NCBI GenBank assembly: GCA_026984935.1
Contig: JALSRD010000013.1
Span: 1 to 64,000 of the forward strand
Direction of reading: 5' to 3'
DNA: 64,000 nucleotides
Origin: Desulfobacterales bacterium
GTDB taxonomy: Bacteria > Desulfobacterota > Desulfobacteria > Desulfobacterales > JALSRD01
In this document: in pieces, positions 25,154-34,790 of the stretch
Numbering within the stretch: position 1 is the first letter of the stretch
How the letters are laid out: every line of letters begins with the position of its first letter
Translations under genes and position numbers: made by a program
Notes under the pieces: model-generated
The model's input: the letters and a program-made list of their open reading frames with translations, nothing else
What the model was told of the DNA's origin: nothing
Databases searched by the model: none

Positions 25154-27541
25154 ATGGAGAAACCGCACCACACATCGGCCAGCACAACCTACGCTTTCGG
25201 CGAGTGGATCATACGCCACCGCCTGGCGGTGGTGCTGGGCACCCTGCTGGCCGTGGCGTTTTTTGCCTACGGAGGACGCCACCTCACCTTCGTCAACGAT
25301 TCACGGATTTTTTTTTCCAAAAAAAATCCCCAGCTGCAGGCGCTGGATGCCCTGGAAAACACGTACAGCAAGAACGACAACGTCTTTTTTGCGCTGGCCC
25401 CTGAAGACGGTGATGTGTTCACCCCCCGGGTACTGGCAGCAGTGGCCGAACTGACCACCGCCTGCTGGCAGATACCGCACTCCAGCCGGGTCGACTCCAT
25501 CACTAATTTTCAACACATGCATGCGCAGGGCGATGACCTGATCGTTCAGGATCTGGTGGATGATCCCCAAGCCCTGACGACTGCCGACCTCGCGCGCATC
25601 CGCCGCATCGCGCTCTCGGAACCGCTGCTGGTCCACCGTCTGATCTCTCCTGACGGACGCGTCACGGCCGTCAATGTCAACATCATCAAGACCGCAAAAT
25701 CCCATCAGGAAGTGCCCCAGATCATGGCGGTCGCCCGTAAGCTGGCCCGGAATTTCCGGCAACGGCATCCGCACGTCGTGCTATACATCAGCGGCGGCGT
25801 GCCCTTCGACAACGCCTTCGGCGAAGCCTCGAAAGAAGACCTGACGTTTCTGGTGCCCATCATGTTTCTGGTGCTGCTGGTCATCATGGCCCTGACGCTG
25901 CGCTCGATTTACGGCACGCTGGCCACTTTCCTGGTGATTCTCTTTTCGATGATCACCGGCGTGGGCCTGGCCGGCTGGCTGGGCATCGCCTTTAACCCGG
26001 CTTCGGCCAATGCGCCCACCATCATTCTCACCCTGGCGGTGGCCGACTCCATTCACCTGCTGACCACCTTGTTCCATCAGATGCGCCAGGGGAAATCGCG
26101 TTCTGCGGCCATGGCCGAATCGCTGCGCATCAATATGCAGCCGGTTTTCCTGACCAGCCTGACAACGGTTATCGGCTTTTTGACCATGAATTTTTCTGAC
26201 GCGCCCCCATTTCATGACCTGGGGAATATCGTGGCCATGGGAGTGACGGCGGCTTTTCTTTACTCCGTTTTCTTCCTGCCGGCGTTGATGGCCATGCTTC
26301 CCGTGAAGGTCCGACCGGAAACAAAGGCTGTCCAGAACGCTTCCTGCCGCCGCCTGGCGGATTTTATCATCCGACGCAAAAACCCGGTCTTCTGGGGGTT
26401 GAGCGCCCTGATCCTGGCCCTGTCGGCCGGCGTGCTCAACATCCGGCTCAACGACAATTTCGTAAAATACTTCGACCAGCGCTATGCCATCCGGCGGGCC
26501 ACGGACTTTATCGAAAAACATCTGACCGGCCTGGACATCATCGAATACTCCTTAAACGCCGGTGAAACCGGGGGAATCAGCAATCCGGACTTTCTGCACA
26601 CCGTCGACGCCTTTGCCAACTGGTACCGCCGCCAGCCCAAGGTGATTCACGTCAACAGCCTCACTGACACCTTCAAGCGCCTCAACCGAAGCATGCACGG
26701 CGATGACCCGGCCTTTTACAAAATACCGGACCGGCGTGAACTGGCCGCCCAGTACCTGCTGCTCTATGAAATGTCGCTGCCCTTCGGACTGGATCTCAAC
26801 GACCGTATCAACGTCAAGAAATCATCCATTCGCCTGACCGTAACGCTGGTGGACGTCACCGCCCGGGACCTGCGCGAAATGGACCGTCGGGCGCGCGCCT
26901 GGCTTGCGGCCAACGCACCGCCGCGGATGTTCACATACGGCACCGGCCTGTCCATCATGTTTGCGCACATCTCCCAGCGCAACATCCGCAGCATGCTGGG
27001 CGCCTCTTTCGGCGCCCTGGTGCTGATATCCGCCGTGTTGATCCTGGCGCTGAAAAGCTTCAAGCTGGGCCTGGTGAGCCTGGTGCCCAACCTGGCGCCG
27101 GCCTTCATGGCTTTCGGCATCTGGGGGATGACGATCCGGCAGGTGGGGCTGGCCATTTCCGTGCTGGCCGCCCTGACACTGGGGATCGTGGTGGACGACA
27201 CGGTCCATTTCATGAGCAAGTACCTGCTGGCACGCCGGGAGCACGGCCTGCCGCCCGCAGAAGCGGTGCGCTATGCCTTCAACACCGTGGGAACGGCCAT
27301 CTGGGTCAGCACAGTTACGCTGGTGGCCGGTTTTCTGGTGCTCTCTTTTTCAGGATTTAAAATCAATGCCAACATGGGCCTGATGACCGCCATTACCGTG
27401 TCCATCGCACTGCTGCTGGATTTTTTTTACCTGCCGGCCCTCTTAATGAAAACAGAAGGGAAAGTCCATGAAACGCCTGCAGATCATATTGGTTCTCGTT
27501 GTCTGGCTGTTTCCACTGATTGCCGCAGCCGGAAACGCTGA
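25154..27541 (+). CDS. RND-superfamily (MMPL/HAE3-like) membrane transporter
   Basis: The 795-residue protein has the RND/MMPL layout: an N-terminal helix (near residues 20-40), a first periplasmic domain, six membrane helices with the TM4-type segment IILTLAVADSIHLLTT, then a second helix, a second periplasmic loop and a second six-helix bundle with AALTLGIVVDDTVHFMSKYL. The Asp residues in those two segments are the expected proton-relay positions. MMPL-type members move lipids or hydrophobic molecules. It heads a three-gene operon with a LolA-like protein and an outer-membrane barrel. Its last 25 codons overlap the next gene, so the C-terminal tail is unusual. Confidence 0.9.
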   Translation: MEKPHHTSASTTYAFGEWIIRHRLAVVLGTLLAVAFFAYGGRHLTFVNDSRIFFSKKNPQLQALDALENTYSKNDNVFFALAPEDGDVFTPRVLAAVAELTTACWQIPHSSRVDSITNFQHMHAQGDDLIVQDLVDDPQALTTADLARIRRIALSEPLLVHRLISPDGRVTAVNVNIIKTAKSHQEVPQIMAVARKLARNFRQRHPHVVLYISGGVPFDNAFGEASKEDLTFLVPIMFLVLLVIMALTLRSIYGTLATFLVILFSMITGVGLAGWLGIAFNPASANAPTIILTLAVADSIHLLTTLFHQMRQGKSRSAAMAESLRINMQPVFLTSLTTVIGFLTMNFSDAPPFHDLGNIVAMGVTAAFLYSVFFLPALMAMLPVKVRPETKAVQNASCRRLADFIIRRKNPVFWGLSALILALSAGVLNIRLNDNFVKYFDQRYAIRRATDFIEKHLTGLDIIEYSLNAGETGGISNPDFLHTVDAFANWYRRQPKVIHVNSLTDTFKRLNRSMHGDDPAFYKIPDRRELAAQYLLLYEMSLPFGLDLNDRINVKKSSIRLTVTLVDVTARDLREMDRRARAWLAANAPPRMFTYGTGLSIMFAHISQRNIRSMLGASFGALVLISAVLILALKSFKLGLVSLVPNLAPAFMAFGIWGMTIRQVGLAISVLAALTLGIVVDDTVHFMSKYLLARREHGLPPAEAVRYAFNTVGTAIWVSTVTLVAGFLVLSFSGFKINANMGLMTAITVSIALLLDFFYLPALLMKTEGKVHETPADHIGSRCLAVSTDCRSRKR

Positions 27542-28256
27542 GGAAAAAGGCTTGGCCATTGCCAAAGAAGCCGACCGGCGCGATTCCGGCTTCAGGGATT
27601 TTACGGCCGACATGCGCATGGTATTAAAGAACCGGCACGGCCAAGAAAGCGTGCGCGCCATTCGCATCCGCACCCTGGAAGTCGCCGATGACGGCGACAA
27701 GAGCCTGACGATTTTCGATAATCCGCGGGACATCAAGGGGACTGCTTTTTTGAGCTATACCCACAAATCCGGCGACGACGACCAGTGGCTCTATCTGCCG
27801 GCCTTAAAACGCGTCAAGCGCATCAGCTCACGCAACAAGTCCGGCTCCTTCGTGGGCAGTGAGTTCTCCTACGAAGACATCGCCAGCCAGGAAATTGAAA
27901 AATACACCTACAAGTGGCTGCGGGATGAAACTTACAACGGGCAGGACTGCTTCGTTTTTGCACGCTATCCGCTGGACAAGCGCAACTCGGGTTACCGACG
28001 GCAGGTGATCTGGATGGACAAGGCCGCCTACCGGGTGCTCAAAATCGACTATTACGACCGCAAGAACTCCCTGCTCAAGACGCTGACGGCCGGGGATTAC
28101 CACCAGTACCGGGGAAAATTCTGGCGGGCGCACAAAATGGAAATGATCAACCACCAGAACGGCAAGAGCACACAGCTTATCTGGTCTAATTTCCGGTTCG
28201 GCGTCGGCCTGAAAGCCAGGGATTTCAACCGGAACAGCCTGAAGCGCGCCCGATGA
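27468..28256 (+). CDS. Outer-membrane lipoprotein-sorting (LolA-like) protein
   Basis: The 262-residue protein has a signal peptide (MKRLQIILVLVVWLFPLIAAA) and the LolA-like fold of the outer membrane lipoprotein-sorting protein family (often annotated DUF1329-like or LolA-related): DFTADMRMVLKNRHGQES, then FDNPRDIKGTAFLSY, WLYLPALKRVKRISS, SGSFVGSEFSYEDI, and a C-terminal beta structure. Such proteins bind lipid or lipoprotein acyl chains in the periplasm. It starts 74 bases inside the end of the RND gene; a GAAGGGAAAG ribosome site precedes the ATG, so this overlap looks deliberate. It ends 4 bases overlapping the barrel gene. Confidence 0.9.
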   Translation: MKRLQIILVLVVWLFPLIAAAGNAEEKGLAIAKEADRRDSGFRDFTADMRMVLKNRHGQESVRAIRIRTLEVADDGDKSLTIFDNPRDIKGTAFLSYTHKSGDDDQWLYLPALKRVKRISSRNKSGSFVGSEFSYEDIASQEIEKYTYKWLRDETYNGQDCFVFARYPLDKRNSGYRRQVIWMDKAAYRVLKIDYYDRKNSLLKTLTAGDYHQYRGKFWRAHKMEMINHQNGKSTQLIWSNFRFGVGLKARDFNRNSLKRAR

Positions 28257-29455
28257 AGCCTTGGTTTGCGGTTGTTGTCTGGATCGGTGCGTTACTGGCC
28301 GGTCAGTTTTGCACCCCCGGCGCACACGGCCATGAACTCTCCGGATACATCGAAGGCGAAATGCGTTTTTTCCCCAATGCCCCCCTTTTCGACGGCCAGC
28401 AAAACAACAACGCATCACTGGCTTTGCAGCCTGAGTACTATCACGAGCTTAAAAGCGGATCCAGCTTCACCTTCGTCCCCTTCGTACGCCTGGACAGCGC
28501 CGATTCCCGGCGCACCCACGCTGACATCCGCGAGCTGAACTTTCTGTACCTGGCCGAACGCTGGGAACTGACGGTAGGCATCGACAAGGTTTTCTGGGGG
28601 GTAACCGAGTTCCACCATCTGGTGGACATCATCAACCAGACGGACCTGGTGGAAGCGCTGGACGCCGAGCAGAAGCTGGGCCAGCCCATGGTGCACCTTT
28701 CGGTCCCTGCCGACTGGGGAACGCTTGATTTTTTCATCCTGCCCTGGTTCCGTGAAATGACCTTCCCCGGACCGGGAGGCCGGCTGCGACCGGGTCCACT
28801 GGTAGACACCGACCACCCCGTCTACGAAAGCCCCGCCGAACAAAGCCATCTCGATTTTGCACTACGCTACAGCGGGACCATCGGCAACACGGATTTCGGC
28901 ATCTATCACTTTTCCGGCACCGGCCGCGAACCGGGCTTTCTGCCCGCTGTGACCCCCGCTGGCGGCTTGGTGCTGCGCCCCTTTTACCAAATCATCCAGC
29001 AGACCGGACTCGACCTGCAGACCGTGGCGGGCCAATGGCTTTGGAAGCTGGAAGCCCTCCACCGCAGCGGCCAGGGGCCTGCTTTTTTCGCCGCCACGGG
29101 CGGATTCGAATACACCTTCGTGGCCGTCGGCGACACGGCGATGGATGTGGGGCTTTTGGCCGAATACGCCTATGACGAACGCGGCAACCGGGCCGGCACC
29201 TTTTACCAGAACGACGCCATGTTCGGCCTGCGCCTGACGGCCAACGACGCGGCCAGCTCGGAAGTGCTGATCGGCGCCATTCTGGATCTCGAAAACCGGA
29301 CCAAGCTCATCAGCATCCAGGGCAGCCGGCGCATCGGAGATCGCGTTAAACTGACCATAGATGCCGGATTTTTCGTTGATCCGGATCCGCAGGACATCCT
29401 CTTCGATCTGCGCCGCGACGACTTCCTGCGGCTCCAGCTCGCGGTGTTTTTCTGA
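28253..29455 (+). CDS. Outer-membrane beta-barrel protein
   Basis: The 400-residue protein has a signal peptide (ending GAHGHE) and alternating hydrophobic/polar strands through its length, ending in RLQLAVFF, the C-terminal Phe typical of outer-membrane barrels. Many strands can be seen (for example LNFLYLAERWELTVGIDKVF, MVHLSVPADWGTLDFFIL). I do not recognise a named family. It overlaps the LolA-like gene by 4 bases (ATGA), so the RND, LolA-like and barrel proteins form one translation-coupled operon. A role as the outer-membrane end of a lipid or lipoprotein route is inference. Confidence 0.82.
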   Translation: MKPWFAVVVWIGALLAGQFCTPGAHGHELSGYIEGEMRFFPNAPLFDGQQNNNASLALQPEYYHELKSGSSFTFVPFVRLDSADSRRTHADIRELNFLYLAERWELTVGIDKVFWGVTEFHHLVDIINQTDLVEALDAEQKLGQPMVHLSVPADWGTLDFFILPWFREMTFPGPGGRLRPGPLVDTDHPVYESPAEQSHLDFALRYSGTIGNTDFGIYHFSGTGREPGFLPAVTPAGGLVLRPFYQIIQQTGLDLQTVAGQWLWKLEALHRSGQGPAFFAATGGFEYTFVAVGDTAMDVGLLAEYAYDERGNRAGTFYQNDAMFGLRLTANDAASSEVLIGAILDLENRTKLISIQGSRRIGDRVKLTIDAGFFVDPDPQDILFDLRRDDFLRLQLAVFF

Positions 29456-29826
29456 AAAAGCGGCTGGGGCTGCGGCCAAACCACGTCCGCTCGCCCCTTC
29501 AGCGGTCCCAGAGGTAAAACAGGGCTTCGGCAATCAATGCAAAGATGCGCATGCTAAACTCCTTGCTGCACGTTAAAAGGCGGCACCCGCAGGTCCGCCA
29601 AAAGCCGCTTCCTTTATCGCTGTCGGATGAGGCCGTCAAGTGTTTTTTTCGACCGGCCGGGATGACGGCTCAGCCGGGCCGCGGCAAGGCCTTTTCCGCC
29701 GCGCTGCCGCCAATTGATTTGCCTTGACAAAATGGCCATTTCCAATTAGTAGATAACCTTTTTACTGGAAGGTAGTGGTGAGTTTTGTGGACCGGTTTTT
29801 CATACCCATGGAAAGGAGAGGTGCAA
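29456..29826. other. Intergenic region upstream of sat
   Basis: These 371 bases lie between the barrel gene and sat on the same strand. I found no gene of conserved character; short open frames there look accidental. The last 100 bases hold the sat promoter. A GGCGG/CCGCC pair with a few T residues about 130 bases after the barrel gene is too weak to call a terminator. Confidence 0.6.
29724..29756 (+). promoter_or_regulatory. Promoter of sat
   Basis: A perfect TTGACA -35 lies at 29724-29729. The -10 is less clear: TAGTAG at 17-base spacing or TAGATA at 20-base spacing. The transcript would carry a leader of about 65-70 bases before the ATG at 29827. The -35 is the strongest reason for the call. 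Confidence 0.5.
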
Positions 29827-31101
29827 ATGTCTAGTTTAATTCCCCCGCATGGCGGAAAAGGTCTGACCTGCTGTTTGCTTGAAGGTGATGCGCTGGAGGC
29901 CGAAAAGAAAAAAGCCCAAGGGCTTAAAAAAGTATCGCTGTCGCCGCGTGCCAAAGGCGATCTGATCATGATGGGCATCGGCGGCTTCAGCCCCTTGACC
30001 GGCTTTATGACCCGGGCGGACTGGAAGGGTGTTTGTGACAATTTCCTTTTGGCGGACGGTACGTTCTGGCCTATTCCGGTCACGCTGGATGTGGACCGCC
30101 AAGATGCCGACGCCATCAGCGAGGGAGATGAAATCGCCCTGTACGACCCCGAAGGCGATGAAATCATGGGCACCATGCAGGTTACCGAAAAATACGAAAT
30201 GACCGCGGCCGACAAGCAGTTCGAGTGCGAAAAAGTGTTCATGGGCGAGGGCACGCCCACGGCCGAGGAGTTCTGGAAAATCGCCAAGGACGACCACCCC
30301 GGCGTGCAGATGGTTATGAACCAGAAGGATTTCAACCTGGCCGGGCCGGTCAAAGTGCTCAGTGAAGGGGAATACCCGACCAAGTATGCCGGTGTCTACA
30401 TGCGCCCCGAGGAATCGCGCAGGATCTTCGACGAGCGCGGCTGGAGCGAAGTGGCCGCCCTGCAGCTGCGCAATCCCATGCACCGCTCCCACGAGTACCT
30501 GTGCAAAATCGCGGTGGAAGTGTGTGACGGCGTCTACATCCACTCACTGGTGGGCAACTTGAAGCCGGGGGACATACCGGCCGAAGTGCGCGTCAAATGC
30601 ATCGACACCCTGGTGAAAAATTATTTTGTGGAAGAGAACGTGGTGCAGGGTGGCTATCCGCTGGATATGCGCTACGCCGGTCCGCGCGAAGGTCTGCTGC
30701 ACGCCACCTTCCGCCAGAACTACGGCTGTTCGCGCATGATCATCGGCCGTGACCATGCCGGCGTGGGCGATTTTTACGGCATGTTCGAAGCCCAGACGAT
30801 TTTCGATAAAATCCCTGCCCCCCAAGAACCGGGCAAAGCGCTTTTGTGCAAACCGCTGAAAATCGACTGGACCTTCTACTGCTATAAATGCGACGGCATG
30901 GCCTCGCTGCGCACCTGTCCCCACGGCAAGGAAGACCGCGTGCTGCTCTCCGGCACCATGCTGCGCAAGATGCTCTCCGAAGGCGGCGAGATCCCGGATC
31001 ACTTCGGCCGCGACGAGGTATTGGCGATTTTGCGCAAATACTACGAAGGCCTGACCGAAAAAGTCGAGATCAAACTGCACGGCGCCGCCACCGGCGAATA
31101 A
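29827..31101 (+). CDS. sat: Sulfate adenylyltransferase (dissimilatory ATP sulfurylase)
   Basis: Sat makes adenosine 5'-phosphosulfate and pyrophosphate from sulfate and ATP, the first step of dissimilatory sulfate reduction. The 424-residue length fits. The ATP-binding HxxH motif is seen at H219-H222 ([11 protein letters not shown]), and [12 protein letters not shown] begins at residue 307. A zinc-ribbon-like [15 protein letters not shown] region begins at residue 352, as in bacterial dissimilatory enzymes. The start at 29827 is preceded by GGAAAGGAGAGG; the longer upstream frame has no conserved residues. It is convergent with aprBA-qmoABC, with a terminator between. Confidence 0.97.
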   Translation: MSSLIPPHGGKGLTCCLLEGDALEAEKKKAQGLKKVSLSPRAKGDLIMMGIGGFSPLTGFMTRADWKGVCDNFLLADGTFWPIPVTLDVDRQDADAISEGDEIALYDPEGDEIMGTMQVTEKYEMTAADKQFECEKVFMGEGTPTAEEFWKIAKDDHPGVQMVMNQKDFNLAGPVKVLSEGEYPTKYAGVYMRPEESRRIFDERGWSEVAALQLRNPMHRSHEYLCKIAVEVCDGVYIHSLVGNLKPGDIPAEVRVKCIDTLVKNYFVEENVVQGGYPLDMRYAGPREGLLHATFRQNYGCSRMIIGRDHAGVGDFYGMFEAQTIFDKIPAPQEPGKALLCKPLKIDWTFYCYKCDGMASLRTCPHGKEDRVLLSGTMLRKMLSEGGEIPDHFGRDEVLAILRKYYEGLTEKVEIKLHGAATGE

Positions 31102-31141
31102 GCCCACTGCGTCGGCCACCGGCCTTGGCTGTAAACAAAAA

Positions 31142-31173
31142 GGGAGAAAGCCCCGGGGCTTCTCCCTTTTTTT
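31142..31173. terminator. Bidirectional terminator between sat and qmoC
   Basis: GGGAGAAAGCCCC (31142-31154) pairs with GGGGCTTCTCCC (31155-31166) with one bulged A, followed by seven T. On the opposite strand the arm is followed by TTTTTG, so the same hairpin can end both sat and qmoC transcripts. Confidence 0.88.
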
Positions 31174-31223
31174 GCGCCTGACGCCCGCAGCGGATTGCCG
31201 GGCAATACCCGCAGGACATCGAC

Positions 31224-32372
31224 CTATTGGCGTCCCGCGTACTCATTGTAGGCCAGGGCCGTCGTGCGGTACACCAGGTGCGCCAGTTTTGAAAAAGGCG
31301 TGTAGGCGAACAGCGTCCACACGAACATCAGGTGGATAAAATAGAGCGTGTAACAGAGCCCGGCCAGACCCGCCAGGCGTGACATCTGGCTGAGCATGCC
31401 GGTCAAACCCAACGCCAGCACAAGCCCCACCAGGTACCAGTCCCAGTAGCGCGACAGCTGGTCTTTTTTGGCATAGCGGTTCTTGATCAGCAGCAGACTG
31501 CCGATGATCAGCGCCAGGCCGCTGACATTGGCCAGCCACTTGACCGGGTTGAGCTGCGTGTAGGGGCCGTCGATATGAAAAACCCAGTCCGCGATGAAAA
31601 AGCAGGTGGTGACGATAAAGAGCCCGATGAACCCGAACAGCACCATCATGTGAGCGGTCGAGCGCTCACGGTTTTCCGAACAGTCGTTGAATTTTTCATG
31701 CTTGAAAATCACCGGCACCACCCGCAACAGCGCCTGGAAAAAGCCGGCCGGATCGATCTTCTCCCGGCTGGTCTTGCCTTCGGCCAGGGCATTGGCGTGC
31801 ATGTCCGCCACAAAACGCTTGAGCCCCAGGGCGAACACGGCCACCGACCACATGAAGGTGGGCACCATGATGATGTCCACCAGGTAGTTATTGATGAAAT
31901 CGGCCTGCCAGAATTCCTCCGCACCGGGTGCGAAGTTCAGCCAGTTGACGCCGAAGAGTTTGAGCACCAGTCCCAGCACCAGGAAAATGACGGCCGGCAC
32001 CGCCAAAAGGGCAGGCAGCTTCTTGGGGTCACTGACCGCCTTGTAAAGCGCTTTGGGCTTGGCATAGTCCATGATGGTGTATTCGCGCATGGCCGCCAGG
32101 GCGTCACCCGGTTTGGCGCCCCGCGGGCAGAGCGTCGAGCAGTCGCCGCAGTTGTGGCACAGCCAGATGTCGGCATTGCCGACGATTTTGTCTTTCAGCC
32201 CCCAGGAAGCGGCAATCATCTCCTTGCGGGGAAAAGGCCGCGTGTCCGGAGAAATGGGGCAGGCCACCGAGCACGTGGCGCACTGGTAGCATTTTTTCAG
32301 GTCCTCCGCCCCCAGACCGGCCAGCGCATTGATGAAGCCCACATCAGAATCAACAACGTATGTTTCCGCCAT
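31224..32372 (-). CDS. qmoC: Quinone-interacting oxidoreductase subunit C
   Basis: QmoC is the membrane subunit that exchanges electrons with the menaquinone pool. The 382-residue protein begins with a ferredoxin-like part holding two [4Fe-4S] motifs, CYQCATCSVACP and CHNCGDCSTLCP, as in HdrC. A membrane part with about six helices follows, resembling the cytochrome b-type (NarI/HdrE-like) fold, with several His in the helices for heme. The start at 32372 has AGGAGGGTTACGATT upstream; a longer frame starts 12 codons earlier. It is the last gene of aprBA-qmoABC, 74 bases after qmoB. Confidence 0.95.
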   Translation of the reverse strand: MAETYVVDSDVGFINALAGLGAEDLKKCYQCATCSVACPISPDTRPFPRKEMIAASWGLKDKIVGNADIWLCHNCGDCSTLCPRGAKPGDALAAMREYTIMDYAKPKALYKAVSDPKKLPALLAVPAVIFLVLGLVLKLFGVNWLNFAPGAEEFWQADFINNYLVDIIMVPTFMWSVAVFALGLKRFVADMHANALAEGKTSREKIDPAGFFQALLRVVPVIFKHEKFNDCSENRERSTAHMMVLFGFIGLFIVTTCFFIADWVFHIDGPYTQLNPVKWLANVSGLALIIGSLLLIKNRYAKKDQLSRYWDWYLVGLVLALGLTGMLSQMSRLAGLAGLCYTLYFIHLMFVWTLFAYTPFSKLAHLVYRTTALAYNEYAGRQ

Positions 32373-32446
32373 AATCGTAACCCTCCTCGTTTGACAGCGG
32401 CATATCACGGGATGTTACCGCCCGATAAGCATGGGTACTGCAGCGC

Positions 32447-34780
32447 TTAGAAACCCTTGAACGGGTTCGGACCCAGCCCTTCGATGACCTCCACAAAATC
32501 GTTGATGATCTTGGGAAGCTTGTCGTAGTCGTCGATGGCCACCTGGAACTGGGCCACGCGCTCTTCCTCCAGCGCCAGGCTCGACAGCGCCTCTCCGATC
32601 TTGCGCATGCGCGTATCCGCCAGTTCGCTGCCCTTGACGAAATGGCACTGGTAGTCGTCGCCATGCTTGCAGCCCAGCAGAAAGACCCCGTCCATGCCCT
32701 GGGAGAGGGCGTCCTTGATCCAGATCACGTTCACCGAACCCAGGCAGCGCACCGGAATGAAACGCACCTCTGCCGAATAGGACTGGCGGTTTAACCCCAC
32801 CATGTCAAGCGCGGGGTAGGCATCGTTTTCGCAGACCAGCCCCAGAATCCGCAGGGGGGGCTCTTCGTAATCGTCTTCCGACGGCACGCCCACGGCCTTG
32901 ACCATGGAGCCGATGCTGTCGATGTTGTAGTCGGCAAAGCCGATGATACGCTCGGGACAGGCCCCCATGCAGGTGCCGCAGCGCCGGCAGCGCGTGGGAT
33001 TGGGCTTGGGGGTGCCGCGCTCGTCATCGTCCAGGGCGCCGAAGGGACACTCCTCGGTGCAGCGCTTACACTGGACGCAGCGCTGGAAGAAAAAGTCCGG
33101 GAATGTCATGTCGCCCGAGCGCGGGTGCACGGACACGCCGCGGTTGACCGACTCCAGGCACTGGATGGCTTTAAGGGCCGCACCGGCCGCGTCTTCCATG
33201 GACTCTTCGACGGTCATGGCGCGCCGGATGCCGCCGGCGGCGTAAATGCCGGTGCGCTGGGTTTCGTAGGGAAAACAGATGAAATTGGAATCCGCGTAAT
33301 CATCGAAGAGGGCGTTGTCCCGGAAGCCGGGCCCCTGGCGGTAAGCCAGGTTGATGACCGGGTCGTCCTTGGTCACCGGCACCATACCGGTGGCCAGCAC
33401 CACCATGTCGGCATGGACACGGATCTTTTCGCCCAGCAGGGTGTTGTCGGCTTCGACCACCAGGCCGCCGCCGTTTTGTGAAACCGAAACCACCTCGCCC
33501 TTGGACAGGAAAATCCCGGGGTCCTGCTGGATGCGCTTGTAGAAGTTTTCCGAAAGCCCGGGAGTGCGCATGTGCTGGTAAAAGACATAGGCTTTGGCCT
33601 CGGGAAAATCGCTGCGCACGTACTTGGCCTGCTTGAGGCTCACCAGGCTTGTCACCGCCCCGGCATAGGCAAAGTCGGCATCGTCCCCGCCGCCGGGGCT
33701 CTGCACGAACACCACAGATTTGGCCTCGCGGCCGTCCGAAGGCCGCACGATTTTGCCCTTTTTGGCGATCTCTTCGAACTGCACGTTGCTCACCACGTCC
33801 GGCAGCTTGCCGAAACCGAAACGCTCGAATTCACCTTCGTCCGGCTCGTAGGGGCGCCAGCCGGCCGCCAGAATCACGGCGCCGAAAAGCTCGCCGTTGG
33901 GGTCGAAGGTCAGGATGTCGGTTTTGCCCTCATTGTACTCCATGTATTTCTTATGCTGGGCCTCGGCGTCCAGTTCGTTGCCCTTCTCGTCCAGTTTCAT
34001 CTCGTCGGGCAGCGGGTAGGGCACGTCGAACTCGATCTTTTCACCCGGTTTCTTCAGGGTCACGACGAATTCACCCGGTTCGCCGGCGATGCGCGCCACC
34101 ACGGTTTCGGTTTTTACCACGATGTTGGGATGCGACATGACCGCCTTGATCTTGGCATCGACCAGCGGCGGCGCCAGCCGGTCATAGGGATCTCCCAGCG
34201 GCAGCTGGGCCCGCCACTGCCGCGCGTGCCCGCCTAAAACGTCCTCTTTCTCCACGATGGTCACCGGGTAGCCGGCGTTGGCGGCATCTAACGCCGCGGA
34301 CATGCCGGTCATGCCCCCGCCGATCACCAGGATCTTGCGGCTCAGCGATTCGACCTTGAACGGCTGGGGCAGATCGACTTTCTCCACCCGTGCCAGGCCC
34401 ATTTTGAGGTAGTCTTCGGCCAGCATCTGCAGCCGGTCGAAATGCACCCCGTCGTCTTTCTGCTCATCGGTCAGCGCCGGGAACTCCGATCTGGGATGCG
34501 ACCACACCACCTGCTCCCGCAGGTTGACGCGGTCGACGATGCAGCCCTCAAAGCTGAAGGTATCGTAGTTGACGCGCCGCGAACAGGCGCCGATGACCAG
34601 GGTGTTCGTCCCTGCGGCGATATCTTTCTTCAGCAGTTCGACCCCGTCCTTGCTGCACAGAAAGGCATGCGTTTTGGCCGGCAGCCCCTTTTCCTCGGCA
34701 ACACCGCACAGCGCCTGGGCATCCAGCGCATCGCCGATCCCGCAGCCCGTGCAGATATAGACACCGTATTTCTTATCCAT
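32447..34780 (-). CDS. qmoB: Quinone-interacting oxidoreductase subunit B (HdrA/MvhD-like)
   Basis: QmoB is a large soluble flavin/Fe-S subunit of 777 residues. It starts with a short CxxC region (ICTGCGIGDALD), then an FAD-binding domain (ILVIGGGMTGMSAALDAANAGYP, near residue 150) like HdrA. Two [4Fe-4S] motifs follow (CVQCKRCTEECPFGAL and CRRCGTCMGACPERI), and a C-terminal MvhD-type [2Fe-2S] domain (RFIPVRCLGSVNVIWI, LLGCKHGDDYQCHF). This architecture is the HdrA-MvhD fusion specific to Qmo. It lies 10 bases after qmoA and is followed by qmoC. Confidence 0.96.
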   Translation of the reverse strand: MDKKYGVYICTGCGIGDALDAQALCGVAEEKGLPAKTHAFLCSKDGVELLKKDIAAGTNTLVIGACSRRVNYDTFSFEGCIVDRVNLREQVVWSHPRSEFPALTDEQKDDGVHFDRLQMLAEDYLKMGLARVEKVDLPQPFKVESLSRKILVIGGGMTGMSAALDAANAGYPVTIVEKEDVLGGHARQWRAQLPLGDPYDRLAPPLVDAKIKAVMSHPNIVVKTETVVARIAGEPGEFVVTLKKPGEKIEFDVPYPLPDEMKLDEKGNELDAEAQHKKYMEYNEGKTDILTFDPNGELFGAVILAAGWRPYEPDEGEFERFGFGKLPDVVSNVQFEEIAKKGKIVRPSDGREAKSVVFVQSPGGGDDADFAYAGAVTSLVSLKQAKYVRSDFPEAKAYVFYQHMRTPGLSENFYKRIQQDPGIFLSKGEVVSVSQNGGGLVVEADNTLLGEKIRVHADMVVLATGMVPVTKDDPVINLAYRQGPGFRDNALFDDYADSNFICFPYETQRTGIYAAGGIRRAMTVEESMEDAAGAALKAIQCLESVNRGVSVHPRSGDMTFPDFFFQRCVQCKRCTEECPFGALDDDERGTPKPNPTRCRRCGTCMGACPERIIGFADYNIDSIGSMVKAVGVPSEDDYEEPPLRILGLVCENDAYPALDMVGLNRQSYSAEVRFIPVRCLGSVNVIWIKDALSQGMDGVFLLGCKHGDDYQCHFVKGSELADTRMRKIGEALSSLALEEERVAQFQVAIDDYDKLPKIINDFVEVIEGLGPNPFKGF

Positions 34781-34790
34781 GGATAACCTC

